DNA of 64,000 nucleotides. Source: Lithospermum erythrorhizon. Taxonomy: Eukaryota > Streptophyta > Magnoliopsida > Boraginales > Boraginaceae. Made by a program: the position numbers and the translations under genes. Position 1 is the first letter of the stretch, and each line of letters starts with the position of its first letter. The notes beneath the pieces are model-generated. The model was not told where the DNA came from. It worked only from the letters and a program-made list of their open reading frames with translations, and ran no database searches. Positions 34,814 to 46,950 of this stretch are shown piece after piece. The DNA lies in contig JADFUC010001453.1 in assembly GCA_019722365.1 (NCBI GenBank), positions 496,001 to 560,000 of the forward strand, read 5' to 3'.

Positions 34814-37379
34814 CAATCATTAGACCATTTACAATGGAACTGTTGAATTTTTAATTCAATAAATGAATCACTACAATGGCCTGTTGAATAAAGGAAGGAA
34901 GTTGAGTTAGATTAAGTTGATGGAAAAATTTAAGCTGTTGAAAAATATGGATGGAGCAGACAAAGTAGACACCCGTTAAATTCTTGTTGGACCTGCTTAG
35001 AGCTTCTGGAGACAAGACGCGTCATGCCGGCGAAATGGCGTGAAGCTGGCGAAATGGAGATAAGACTAGATAAGAATGTTTACTGTTTATTTTTTATAGG
35101 TTAGTTCGAATTGGATTTTATATCCCATATCAATTATTTAATAATAAATTAATTTTTTTAAACAAAATTTTGATATCAAAATTCATTATTTTTTATACTT
35201 TATAAATAGATACTTGAATTATTTGATTTGGATATCAAAAAAATAATTCATTTTCAATATAGTTACTTTATTAAACTCTTAAAAGCTGCTTATTTTTTTT
35301 CAATATCTTTTTTAGTGAAATCATTGCCAAGAGTGTAAAGTTGAATGAGTGTTGATTATTATGTAAAAAGAAAACATGATGTTGAGTGTTGAAAATTGAA
35401 AAAGAGGGGTGTTGAATAAATCATTGTAGATAGTATTATAGATAATATTGCGTAAATAATTGTTAGTGAGTCTAATGCTAGAGTATAATCAAAATAATAG
35501 CAATCCTTTGAAAAGGAAATAACCCTTCTTTTTGTTTTGGTTTATCGATTCTTGATTTAGGGAAAATCGAAGAAGACTTGATTTTTTCATTTTGGTTATT
35601 TAAAATAATGCATCCTTTAAATAAATATTCATCTAGGGATATGACGTTTGGAGACAAATGGAAACACAATTCTCTTTTCTCCTTATTATAATGTTAGCTC
35701 GCATTCATCTTGAAAGGTAGACATTTAATTACTCTCTTCATTATTAGGATTAATCATTATTATATTACAGAGATAGATATATATATATTATACTAAACTG
35801 AAGTAATTAAGCTTAAGTGATATGCAATTTGTTTCAACTGTAGTAAGTAGAATTTGAAACTCATTATCGATCAATCTTCCAAGGTTACTAATTAAGATGA
35901 AGGGAAGAACTACTTATTACTTTCTCCGTTTTTTACTAGTTGTCGTTTTAGCCGAAAGCAAAGGTATTTTTATAGTTGTCGTTTTAGCGTAATAAAATGG
36001 CGAATTTTCATTTTGATGTATTTTTGTCATTTTTCTCTTGAAATAAGCAATCGGCCAAATGATATTGTTCGATTGATTATATAAATTTTATATTTTTTTA
36101 AAATAATAAATAATTAATAATTAAATTATTAGAATTTGATTTCAAAAAAGTCGAATAGCGATTATTTTATATTTACATGGTATAAGTCACACCAAATTAA
36201 TAACTGATGATACCTGAAAATTTTACAGATATGACAGATCTAGAGGGGAGACAAAGAGTATTGTAATTCTATTTTTCAGTGACCTAAGTAAAAAGTAATG
36301 ACAATGTTGAATCATAAATGTCATGATGAAATTCATAATTTCATATCCTATGTTTCCATCTAATAAGTGGAAATGTGGAATATAGTTTCATTTTACCTTT
36401 TTTCTAAATTACACTTATTATATTCAAATATAGATCTTTAATAAATGGATGAAGATCGAGTCAAAAGTTTGTCTCGAAATGTATATTTTACACTCTATCG
36501 AGTTCGGATCAAACTGTCGACTTGAATCAATACATGTTGAACATTGGATCTTGCCTCTGTTTGCTGGAATGTTAGGAACTTGAGATAGAGTCGAGATCAA
36601 ACAAACTCGGCTTGAATGCTCGATAATTTATGTCAAATCACATAAAAAAAAATTGTTTTGAATAAAGTCAAATTCTTTATAGGTTTAAGAACGACTAAAG
36701 CGGAACTCATCCAGATTTGATAGAATTCATCTCATTTAGAAGGTTACTCAATAATGATTTTCTCATTATTTTACCATAGTTATTTGGAATTTGGTGGAGA
36801 AATTAATTAGGGTTTGGGGTTGTAATTGGGGGAGTTGAGAGAGTTCAATTTTCGTCATAGTCGGATCAATTTTAATTGATATTTTATTTCAAGTATTTAT
36901 GTAATAATTGATGGCGTGGTATTAAGAACTAGAATTGTTTTGTTAAAAATAACTCGACTTTTGAATTTCTAAAATCATTTTAGTTTGAAATTTTAGTCAA
37001 TTGCGGATTAGAAAACGGAGATGGAGTCAATTTGGGTTAAAGGATTTAGGATTTATGATAAATTCAACAATTGTGGATTAGAAACGGAGATGGAGGTACA
37101 GACATGAGTAGGTAGGCGGTTGGAGGCGTTGGATGACACTTTTCACAGTGGGGCTATCTTGATAACTATGTTGAAATAAAACCAATCATTGTTCATTAAG
37201 ATGTGGAAACAAATCTTACATTCAGAGTAATAATGTGAGCAAATGAAACTTAATGAAACCTCTTTAAGGGAACATACAAGGCAGCTCAGATAGTTTAAAA
37301 TGATATACTTCTAATAACAAAATTACTAAAATGAACAATCGAAAGCATAAAATGAGTTCAGAGCAGCTTCATTTTCTTG
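34814..37379. other. Intergenic DNA between LBD and laccase genes
   Basis: AT-rich. It includes the LBD 3' flank, a MITE-like stretch of TTGAATAA/ACAATGG motifs at about 34825-35440 and a block at about 35920-36260 starting ACTTTCTCCGTTTTTTAC, reminiscent of Stowaway ends. No supportable gene. Confidence 0.4.
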
Positions 37380-39395
37380 TTAACAAGGTGGAAGATCAGC
37401 TGGGGGAGGCTCAACAGATTGCGATTTTCCTTTACCATTCTCTACCACAAAAGCCATTGCAAGACCCCATGTTAGATGTGAATCCTATGCTGACATGCAT
37501 CAACCATACCTGTGTGATTTTTTAAGTAAGTTTAGTAACTCTTATTTATGTTGTCTGGTCAGTATCATACCTGGGTTGTCAGTATAGAACAGGCCGTGAC
37601 CATCCTCCAGTAGGCACGTTTATCGTATTCCTGACTGGTGGATCAACAAGATTGAATTTTGCTGTGTCAGTTCTAGGATTAAAATTTCCAAAACCTTGTC
37701 CGACAACAAAGAAGTGGTATCCATGAAGATGGATAGGATGGTCTTCTATGCCCCCAATAGATGTATCTTGTAGTACAACTTGTACACTTGATCCAAACCG
37801 TAGTCTGTACAACTTAGTCCCCCTACGAGGTTGCCATAAGGCGCGGCTCACATTTCCTGTGTAGTCAAATTGCACAGGCGGAATAGGGGGGAAGTCTGTG
37901 GTGAAAACACCCGGAATATTGTTGTAATAAGCTTGTAATAGAGATGTGCTCCTTGGAAGAACAAATGAAACATTGTTCATACTAGCAGCAAATCGTGTGT
38001 TATTAGGCCCTTGACATCTTGGCCCTGGCGTGCAGTTGAAAAATCCTAATCCTACTGTGAAAAACAGGTTTTCATCAACAGAAGTAGGGTTTTGCCAAGA
38101 AGGCAAGTTTGCCCTCATCTGTCGCATGAATGCTGCTGCTGATGGCCATGTCATTAAGCGCGGTAGTATGGGCAAAACTGGTCTTGAGGATGATCCTGTT
38201 TGGCTATTCCTGTACTCGAGAATAGCAGTTGTGGTTGTATTATCAAAGCCAGCATTTTGGGCGCTTTGGTAGGCACGCGCTGCCATGTAATATCTACCTG
38301 GTCTCTGATCAGCTGTCAGGAGAACGTTCGTCGTTTGTCCAGGTCCAACCATAATGACATTTGTAGTAAAAGGTTTATTATAGGCAGCATCATTGCCAAC
38401 AACTGTTAATCTGTGGTTCGCTACTGTGAAGAAAAGTTCTTGATTCAGGGCAGCATTGATGACCCTAAGGAGAACTGTTTCTCCAGGCGTCACAGAGACT
38501 TTGAAGGTACCTTGTCTTGAGCATCTGTAAAAGTCTCCAGGTTGTCCATTTATAGTATAAGCATCAGAAACATTTGGGGCAGCTCCAGTGATCAATGCCT
38601 GTCTCATAACATCCAGAACATTCCGGTTCCACCATTCTCCTGTTGAATTTTGTTAAATTTATGTGATTATCTCTACAGATGCCTTTTGTTTATTACGAAA
38701 TATGGAATAGTTAAAAGGATTACCGAGCATGATGGGGAGGTCGAGCACAGGCTTGGAAAATGGAAAGGAAGATCCTGATTTCGGCAAAATGATAAGTGCT
38801 CCATAAACAGTAGCGCGGAGCCACCTACTATGTGCATGCCACCAAAGTGTGCCTTCTTGATTCTCAATCTTGAAGCGATATGTGTAAGTCGCTCCTGGTT
38901 GAATTGGGCATTGTGTAACATATTCTGGTCCATCTGCCTTAGAACATATCCATTGAATTCATATGAGGCCATATCACCTTGAACATTGAATCTTCGAACA
39001 TAAATGCATTTTATATTTAATGAGCAAAGCAGATAATTTTACCAGTGTATTGTGACATTGTATTGAGCTTGATTCAGAACTCTGACAACAAGCGAATCGC
39101 CATTTCTGACCGTTATCGTTGGCCCTGGGAATTGGCCATTTCTGTGATGGTTCATTGCATGAAGGTTCTACTGAAATCTCTTTGTCACTGGCATTGCTCC
39201 AACCTGTTGGACAGATTCGTGCATTATTATCTCATTTAATTTACATAAGCATATGTTCACAAAATGTACATATCAAGAAAACAATGGTATTTTATGTACA
39301 GTAAATTGATGGTAATGAGTTTCTGCATTAGTGACAGCACCAAAGATATTGATCAATGCAAAAAACACAAGAACGAAAAAATTTGCACCCCCCAT
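37380..39395 (-). pseudogene. Laccase (multicopper oxidase), five exons, disrupted
   Basis: Laccases are secreted copper oxidases acting on phenolics and monolignols in the cell wall. Exons on the minus strand: 39395-39300 (signal peptide MGGANFFVLVFFALINIFGA), 39203-39043, 38977-38724 ([20 protein letters not shown] copper-ligand block), 38639-37571 (central and C-terminal cupredoxin, [16 protein letters not shown]) and 37509-37380 (ends ADLPPC). The long exon 4 is open for about 340 codons. Lesions: TAG at 39168-39170 in exon 2; TGA codons at the start of exon 3 (about 38962-38976); a frameshift at about 37588-37600 before FYTDNPG; and two or three small indels in exon 5 that break the type-1 copper HCH block. 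As written it cannot make full-length laccase. Clustered single-base indels could also be sequence error. Closest to the LAC5/12/13-type group by eye. Confidence 0.8.
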
Positions 39396-39474
39396 TATCT
39401 CTAATTTCCCTCCAGAACTTTTTTATTAGTGAAGTGTGAATGTTTATGCTTATATTTGATCATGGGGGTAGGCC

Positions 39475-39482
39475 TATTTATA
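39475..39482 (-). promoter_or_regulatory. TATA box of the laccase gene
   Basis: TATAAATA on the minus strand, about 80 bases upstream of the laccase ATG at 39395 and in the normal position for a plant core promoter. Confidence 0.6.
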
Positions 39483-40958
39483 ATACCAGGAATAAGAATA
39501 TGTGACTATGAATGAATAGTGTAAGAGTAGATTTGTAATAATAAAATATAAAAAAACAAAACAAAGAAGAAGTTGATAACTTTCTGGCAGAGTAGTTTGG
39601 AAGAGTAGTATTGTTTTCTTTTTTATTCATTAGATATATAATAACATAATAACATAAAATAAAAAATAAGAAGAGTTAACTTTGTGGCTGAGTAGTTTAG
39701 TAGTTTGCAGATGGAGGAAAATTGAATTGAAACTAAGTTCAGAGTCACTTACTGGATTTGGTGAACCCACTAGCCACTAGCTCCATCTATATATGTTTTA
39801 AGTTTTTTGATATTATATTCCTTTCTCTTCATGTTTGATTTGGCATTATAAAGAAGTTATTCATAACATTTCTTCAACAAATTTTTAGTAGAACATAATG
39901 CTGAAACTTGTTTTCTTTTATATCTAATAAAACTTCATTACCTAGTAAAGCCTATTTTTTCAACAAATTAATGCCTAGTGTGACAATTCATTAGTACATG
40001 TCTCGGCGCAAAAACATGTTATGGCTAGATAAGACACTCCTTCAATATAAAAAGGCTCATTGATTAAGTGAACAATTCTTTAAAAAAATGAAGTCTGGAG
40101 TAGTTTGTTTGCCAACCAAAAATGTACTGTAATTTATTATTAGTAACCAGCTGCAACTGTAATTTATTATTAGTAACCAACTGCAACCAAGCATCTGTTC
40201 CCCAATGAGACATAACAACTTTGTGTCGACCTTCAAAATCTAGAGGTAAATTAAACTGGACTTCTTCCTTTCTGAACTTTTAATATAGTCAGACTCCGTA
40301 TATATAGTTTCAAATAAGAAATCCAATGAAGAGATATGATTGATCTATTGACTCCATCCAAGTTGAATTGTTGCATAGTTTTGATGCATTAAAAGGAACC
40401 TTCATAAACTTTATTTTGAATCATTCTTACAATCTTACATCGAGATGTGATGGTAGCCACGTGAAGTAACACGTTTTTACCCATACTAAATTTCATATAT
40501 GGACTTGAACTACTTAAAACATTTAAAATAGACACCTGAATCTTTCAACCTTTTAAATATATATCTAGTACTATGTGCTGGGATAAACGTTTTCTAACCC
40601 AAAGTGAAATCCATATATGTGTTTAGAAAGTTATTATATATTCATATGGCAAGTGGCTCACTGCTAAACAATGTCCTACAAATAACACAGAAGCCAAATA
40701 CTTTACAAGAAGACGGAATATGTAAATTCTGACAAATTAAATTCTTGTTTTCATTGCAAGAATGAAAACAACGAATACTAGGAAGAAATAAATGTATATG
40801 AAGAAGCGACATTGTCATTACTTCATCCATTTTTTTATTCGAATGACAAAATTTAACGCCCATTGATACTTACAACTTTTTTTTTTTAATTTCCAACACT
40901 AGCATGTAATAATAAGATAGAACATTAATCAAATCGAATCTTGCGCCAAATTAATGGT
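39483..40958. other. Intergenic DNA between laccase and acid phosphatase
   Basis: No gene supported. It contains the 30-bp tandem duplication at 40127-40186 and one ACTCCGTATA motif near 40292. Confidence 0.4.
40127..40186. repeat. Tandem duplication, 30-bp unit, two copies
   Basis: Two adjacent copies of a unit beginning CTGTAATTTATTATTAGTAA at 40127 and 40157, with one base difference (CCAGCTG versus CCAACTG). Confidence 0.9.
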
Positions 40959-42424
40959 TCAAGCAACGCAGTACATGGGATTCGGAACCTTGAAGGTCCG
41001 ATCGCCTACATGATGACCAGTTAAATCGGTCCATTGATCTCCAATATTTCCAAGAATTCTGTATCCTGCATTAACAAGTTCTGTTCGTTTTGCTGATTTG
41101 TAGTGCACAACATCTGAAGGATCAGAAGTTCCCCTGCATCCATATAGTAAAACTTTCATGCCATTTGTTACTAAATACTCCGTATAATGCTTTGTGCCAT
41201 TCAAAGGATGTGATTACGTGTTTTACAATAAAATAGTTCGTCGTAAAGGTTTGCCTTGGGAAATAAATGAGCGTCGATTAAAATAATTACATTTATTATA
41301 GAGAATTATTTTCGATCATTATTTTAAAATTTATGCGATTTTATCATGTGAACAGGCGCGTGGTGGCTTTATCAGATTTAACCGCATGTGCCGCCAGTAG
41401 GGATAAAATGGGCCATTCTGAGAGAGTTTGAAAGCGGAATCATAGTATGTTGGTTTAGTTTTCCTTACTTGTAATGTATAATCGATACAATAGGAGTAAA
41501 ATGGGCAAAATTTAGTGGCTGGAAAAATAGTGGTTGGGAAATATATGCACCCCTTATTATATAATAGTCCAGTGAGATATTTATAAATTGCTTACTTTAG
41601 TATGAGCTTCTCCCATGTAGTATAACCTGCTGCTTTGAGATTAGAACTAATTACTTCTCTGTATTTCTCGTCGATGTTTGATAGAAAAACAGATTTAATC
41701 CCGAAAGAGGTTAAGTTTTTATAGAGATATAGAATCCCTGATAATGGAGGTGCACTTCCTTCAGTCATCCACTCGTTAAACTTTGGGTTACTGTAGGGAA
41801 TGTCCCTAAATAAAATAAACATGACAAAATTAGAGAAAAACATCAGTTTATTGTTAATAGTTTTTGAAAGATTTGCAAATAGGGAGCATTGATATAGGAA
41901 TAGTTATGTTAAATACTCAAACTTCAAGAATTCAACTCGATTCAGTATTGGATATATATTAAAATTAACTCGATTGTATTTAAGACACGATAATTAAAAC
42001 TAAAGAAAAAAAAAGGATATATTCATAAGCCACAAGGATAAATGAAATGTAATTTTACCCAAATGAAGCATCAGCAAGGGTATAGTAAGGGAGATTAGAG
42101 AGTAAAGTGTCATGAATGTCAAATATCTTCAGCATAATCTTTGGCAGTATCAGCCACCATAAAACATTCATCGTTATATTGAGCTCCTAGTAAGTATTGA
42201 CGAATATAGTCATAACATTCCCATGGAACAAGGTTGTTCCAGTCACGGAGGTTGCCAGTTTCCACCGCTATTCTCCAACTTAAGCAGTTGGGTAGTGGAT
42301 ATTTTAGGCTAGAAGAGCCACCGGTTTTCATCCGAAGGAGGGGGTTGTTTTGGTGATGAGTATAGGTATGAGCTTGTGAGGCTAAAATTAGATTGAGAAG
42401 AAAGGCAATAATTAGACCCTCCAT
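40959..42424 (-). pseudogene. HAD-class acid phosphatase (VSP/APS1-like), exon 1 damaged
   Basis: Plant class-B-like acid phosphatases of the vegetative-storage-protein group are secreted HAD enzymes that release phosphate from esters. Minus-strand exons are 42424-42059, 41805-41596 and 41133-40959, with consistent GT-AG splice sites. The protein starts with a signal peptide (MEGLIIAFLLNLILASQ). It keeps CLSWRIAVETGNLRDW, SNLPYYTLADASFG, TWEKLILK, YKSAKRTELVNAGYRI and GDQWTDL (motif IV), and ends MYCVA. Exon 1 is shifted at about 42118-42122: YAED runs straight into IFDIHDTLLSN, losing about 10-12 residues that normally precede motif I and breaking the frame. Motif I is DIHDT, so the second Asp of DxDxT is His. 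The usual SGR block of motif II reads SNID. Activity is doubtful even with the frame restored. Confidence 0.8.
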
Positions 42425-45400
42425 GTTTGATGAGACTATTCAAATTGATGCTTTATTTCAAAAATATGTATTGTGGAAGCCTTAATGAGTATAGATGCAT
42501 GGGCACCTAACAAAGTAGGTGAGATCATAAAACTGAATTTTGAAATTTTTTTTTTTAAATTCGAAAGTGCAATTTAATTAAATATTGTTTGGGTTAAATG
42601 TTGTTTGGCATGATATTTGAGATAGTGAGGTACTATCCTTGCTGGAAAATTGACAGAACGTGAAATTATTGAACGATGAGTGCAACTCTTAATCATGAAT
42701 GTCGACCTCTTCGGTTGGTCCACGGTTCTATTTTACTGTAATTATATTATGGTAACTCAAAAGTTTGATAAAGATCAATACATACACACTCAAATAGTGG
42801 TACTTTGCTACTGAAATGAAAAGCTATTTTATCACTGAGCATAATTTTATCATGCGCGCTACAATAGGGGCAAAATAGTCGTTTCATCACGGCAACACAG
42901 GTTTTGGGGTGTGTGTATATGACTCGGCTTGAGGCCAGTGAGAGCGTCTTGCATCAGCGGATAGTTGGAAGCACGAAAGTATTCGCAATTTATATCAGAA
43001 GAGATGATAGAACATAGAGGTAAAATAATAGGTTTACACTGGCTTCCAGGCGGATCAAAAGTTATGAATATGATAATCGCGAAGAAAAGTAGTATTTAGA
43101 GACGAGAGGATATAGAGCAGAGTTGTAAATAGTATATCAGTCAAGGTAGAATTCATATGTTTAATAAAAGAGATGACATAATATTGATCTTGGCTTAGAG
43201 CATTATATTATTATAAATTTATATAACCCGACAGCTGACTACCAAAATAAGATTTCTTTTGTAAATGGAGATTCCAAAATTGATATGAAAAAATCCAAAA
43301 AATTAAGGTGTGAAATAGATATAGATTAAAAGAATGATTGATCAGACATATTTGACATTATTCATTATTTCATCACAAATGTTTTAAATTTTTTGTTTCA
43401 TTACTCATATTTACTAAACGAGTGATTTGGACCTTAATGTTGACCTTGAGGTCAAATGGCTAAACAAGTGAACGTGCCTCGGGGGTAGGTCTGCCTTAAT
43501 TTTTTGTAAAACAAAATTCAACTATTTAATTTTTCAAAATCTCACATCAAATCCTTAAGTTTTATATGATTATGTGGGTGTAAATTGGTCTTTCGATGAA
43601 TAGAAATTTTAATCTTGAGCAATGCTAGAACGAGTAATATGAATAACGTTAAAACATGCTTAAGTGATAGTTACATCGACTTTTACTTGAACAACAATCA
43701 AATATTTCTTTCATAAATCATTTTTTAATTGTCGTTTGAGCTTTTTTGAAATTGAGCTTTGTGTCGATTATTAATTATTCGCTTATTAAAAATATAAAAT
43801 TTATACAAATTGGATTAAATGTGCTAAAATCTTTTTATAATATTTTTCTTTTTAATTTTTTAGTAATTTAATTAAAAAATATTTAAAATTAAATATTTCG
43901 CCCAATAGGTGAAATTGATTAAAATGAAGTCTTACATGTCAATCGTTCATAAAAGTAGACCGAGGAACAAGTAGCTGACGTATCTTGCTTAAATATTTGG
44001 TCGTTGTAAGAAAGCAATTTCCTCAGGCTGAACCGCTGAACACTGGATCAACTTTTTATTTAGAGCCCTTTCCCTGCTAGACCTAGTTAGGCGTAAGGCC
44101 TCAGGAAGAGGACTAGAGGAGTAATATACTACTGTACTATTACTACTCGTATAAACTAAACATGGGATTTCAGGCCCAAATCCATCCACTTTAAATTTGA
44201 TGTTAAAAATTAAACTAAATCATTCAAACCTAAAGTAATATACTATAAACTAAGTTTATTATTTTTCTTAGTTTTGCCAAAAGGTTTATTTTTAAAAATT
44301 GATCCTTTCTTATTGTAATATTCAAATTCACGACATTGCGAGTAAGTAGACACTGGACTAATCCTAACGGTTAAATTAGGTTTATATTTGCTACACCTTT
44401 GAATCCAAAAAGATTTTTAACTGATTTTTTTAATAATTTAAATTAATAAAATTTGTTAACATAATTAATATATATAACTTTGAAGTAAATCACAATTTTC
44501 ACGGTAATATTAAAGTATATTGAGATAAAAAAAATTATCAATTACATACAACCACATATAGTGAATGACTCAAATTTTGATATTATCTTAAGCCTACTGA
44601 CCCCTCCCCAACTTTGATGTTTTAATTGAATCATAAAATTATAATTTTAATAATAAAATATAGTGAAAATACTATATCATGATATATTTTTTTACAAATA
44701 TTTACAACATATTAAAAAATATTTGAGATCAAAGTTTAAATAATTAATACATCAAAAAATTAGAGAGTGAACGATCTCTTAAAAACGAACGAAAAGTAAT
44801 TATTATTTTTTTTTAATGTTTAGGCTGGACTGCCCCTCCCCGGCCCTCCTCTTCCCTTGATTGATACCCCGTAACTAATTTTGCTGTGTACTCGGTTCCA
44901 GACTTAAATAAGTTTGTCCAGTGTATAACCATTGATAATTTAATACTTGGTTTGACTTAAAGGTCCGAGGCCAATTATGGAAGGCAATGCCCATTTATAA
45001 CGCAACTGTATTTTTGGGTGAATTTTGGGCACATTCAAAAATATTATAACAAGGGTACACAGTAATAATGCTCATCGACTCTATAATTATATATAGTGAC
45101 CATGAAAAGAGATTAAGAGAAACGGTTAACTATTGTTAGTCAATTTTATTTCTAAGTATTTGAATGGTAGGTTGATGAACATTATAATAGTTTATAAACT
45201 TCAACATTTATCATTATTTCCTAATTGAATATATATTTTTATCTTTCCAAAACATGTTTAGGGTGTGTTTATTTTTTCTGAAAATTGAATGAAATTAAAA
45301 TGGATTTGGAGAAAACGCTATACAAATTTATCAAAAACTATATAAAGATCAATTCCTTCAATTTCAATTCCATACACAAACAAGCCCTCAGTTTCAATTG

Positions 45401-45761
45401 TTGATGATTTAGTTGTGCATGGGAAAATTACTGTAAAACATCTGACTCGGAGCTTACATGATGTTAGTTGGTAGAGCTCCGTTACTACACTTGAGTTGTT
45501 ATTTTTACTAGTGAAAATGTTAAACGTCTAATTATTCATGCAATAGTAATGAACTTGAGGCAAAAAATAGAAATACCATTTTCACCAAAATTTGATAAGA
45601 TGTTTTATTTTAACAAATAATTACTTACTACTTACTTCTGAAGTAGTAATTCATCTATTTAACTTTAATTCATCTCAACAACGTTGAAAATAATTAATTC
45701 AGTAATCAAATTTTTCACTTAAATCAAGATGGAAAGAATATATTGTATTAATTGATAAAAT
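42425..45761. other. AT-rich intergenic DNA
   Basis: No supportable gene in over 3 kb. The frame at 43989-44189 (minus) has no recognisable domain. It includes the 5' flank of the acid phosphatase gene and a tRNA-like TTAGTTGGTAGAGC near 45466 without a matching B box. Confidence 0.4.
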
Positions 45762-45902
45762 AACTATCAATACATAGTAGAGAACATCGAATAGCCTAGT
45801 GGTTAGGAGGCTTTCCAGTGACTTAGAGGTCCTGGTTCGATTCTCATTGTAAGGGGACGGCGGATGAATTTTTTTTTTAAAAAAAACTATCAATATATAG
45901 TA
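45762..45902 (+). mobile_element. tRNA-derived SINE with target-site duplication
   Basis: A full SINE head: A box TAGCCTAGTGGTTAGG at 45792-45807 and B box GGTTCGATTCT at 45834-45844, correctly spaced. A T-run and A-run tail ends near 45884. It is flanked by an 18-base direct repeat (AACTATCAATACATAGTA at 45762-45779 and AACTATCAATATATAGTA at 45885-45902, one mismatch), the target-site duplication. The element itself is about 105 bases (45780-45884). The short, nearly perfect duplication suggests a fairly young insertion. Confidence 0.88.
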
Positions 45903-46155
45903 TTCTCAAAACCTGCTTGAGATCAAATTAGGTTCATAGCTGATGATAAAATCATATCAAGGCAAAGTATCATTGAATTGCATTATTCAATACAACTAAA
46001 AATGATACTCGGATGGAATGATACATCACTTTTGGAAGTCTTTAAAACTCAACCCCACTACTTTAAATTTACGTAGTGACACTTTTCCTTTCTTCATTTT
46101 CCCCATTCCAAACAATAATTTCACTTTTACTGACTCTTTCAGTTTTCATGCACAT

Positions 46156-46163
46156 TATAAATA
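46156..46163 (+). promoter_or_regulatory. TATA box of the ERF gene
   Basis: TATAAATA about 170 bases upstream of the ERF start codon at 46330, leaving a plausible 5'UTR of about 140 bases. Confidence 0.55.
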
Positions 46164-46329
46164 CCTAAGCCTTCAGTTCCTCTGCTCACACTCCAACATT
46201 CTTGCTACTAACTAGAACCACTAAAGTTTTCTCATCTACATCCTTCGCATAATATATCTTACTCCAGCATAAATGTATTTTTTCTCGTTTCGACTTAAAT
46301 CCTGATTTCGCCACTGCCAGTATAACATC

Positions 46330-46950
46330 ATGAAAGTCCCACAAAACGAAACCGTAAATGACAAGACAGCCAAGAAGAAGAATTCCAAGAAAACTGATGA
46401 TGGAAAACATCCGGTTTATCGAGGTGTCCGAAAGAGGAGCTGGGGAAGATGGGTATCCGAAATTCGCGAACCGAGGAAGAAATCAAGAATATGGCTTGGT
46501 ACATTTGCAACAGCTGAAATGGCAGCTAGAGCCCATGATGTTGCAGCCATAGCAATCAAAGGCCACTCTGCTTACCTTAATTTCCCAGACATAGCTCATT
46601 TGCTACCTACGCCTACTTCAAAGTCTCCGAAAGCTATTCAGGCGGCTGCAGCCAAGGCTGCCACTTTGGTAGCTCTTAAGGCAAGCCATCTTGATAATAA
46701 TGCTGAACAAATGGTGCCTGGATCACCTGAAGGGACTACTACATCGTCGTCCGATGATCATGCTAGAGAGTCCTCTGCTTCACCTACACATAAAAATGAT
46801 GACCCTTTTCTTGATTTGCCTGATCTATTCATCAATTCAAGTCATCAAATTGATGAATTGTGCTACTCGGTTTCATGGAAAGTTTCAGAAACTGAGTCCA
46901 TTTATAGTGATGGATATTGGCCAGAAGACCAATTGTTCCCGTGGGACTAA
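46330..46950 (+). CDS. AP2/ERF transcription factor, DREB A-4/TINY-like
   Basis: A single uninterrupted exon encodes 206 residues. A basic N-terminus (AKKKNSKK) that may serve nuclear import is followed by one AP2 domain at residues 29-86, from [18 protein letters not shown] through [20 protein letters not shown] to SAYLNFP. The [19 protein letters not shown] form, with Val in the DREB-specifying position, places it in the DREB A-4 (ERF034-044, TINY) group. These proteins bind DRE/CRT or GCC-type promoter elements and regulate stress and growth genes. The C-terminus is acidic and rich in Ser/Asp ([11 protein letters not shown], ending QLFPWD) and probably activates transcription. Intronless structure is normal for the group. 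TATA box about 170 bases upstream. No lesions seen; I chose the first Met with a good AP2-to-start distance. Confidence 0.93.
   Translation: MKVPQNETVNDKTAKKKNSKKTDDGKHPVYRGVRKRSWGRWVSEIREPRKKSRIWLGTFATAEMAARAHDVAAIAIKGHSAYLNFPDIAHLLPTPTSKSPKAIQAAAAKAATLVALKASHLDNNAEQMVPGSPEGTTTSSSDDHARESSASPTHKNDDPFLDLPDLFINSSHQIDELCYSVSWKVSETESIYSDGYWPEDQLFPWD

Noticed and set aside
38030..38409. Plus-strand frames inside the laccase locus
   Set aside because: Shadows of laccase exon 4, which reads clearly on the minus strand.
45464..45500. tRNA-like A box (TTAGTTGGTAGAGC)
   Set aside because: No B box at the right distance and no cloverleaf; not a tRNA gene or SINE.
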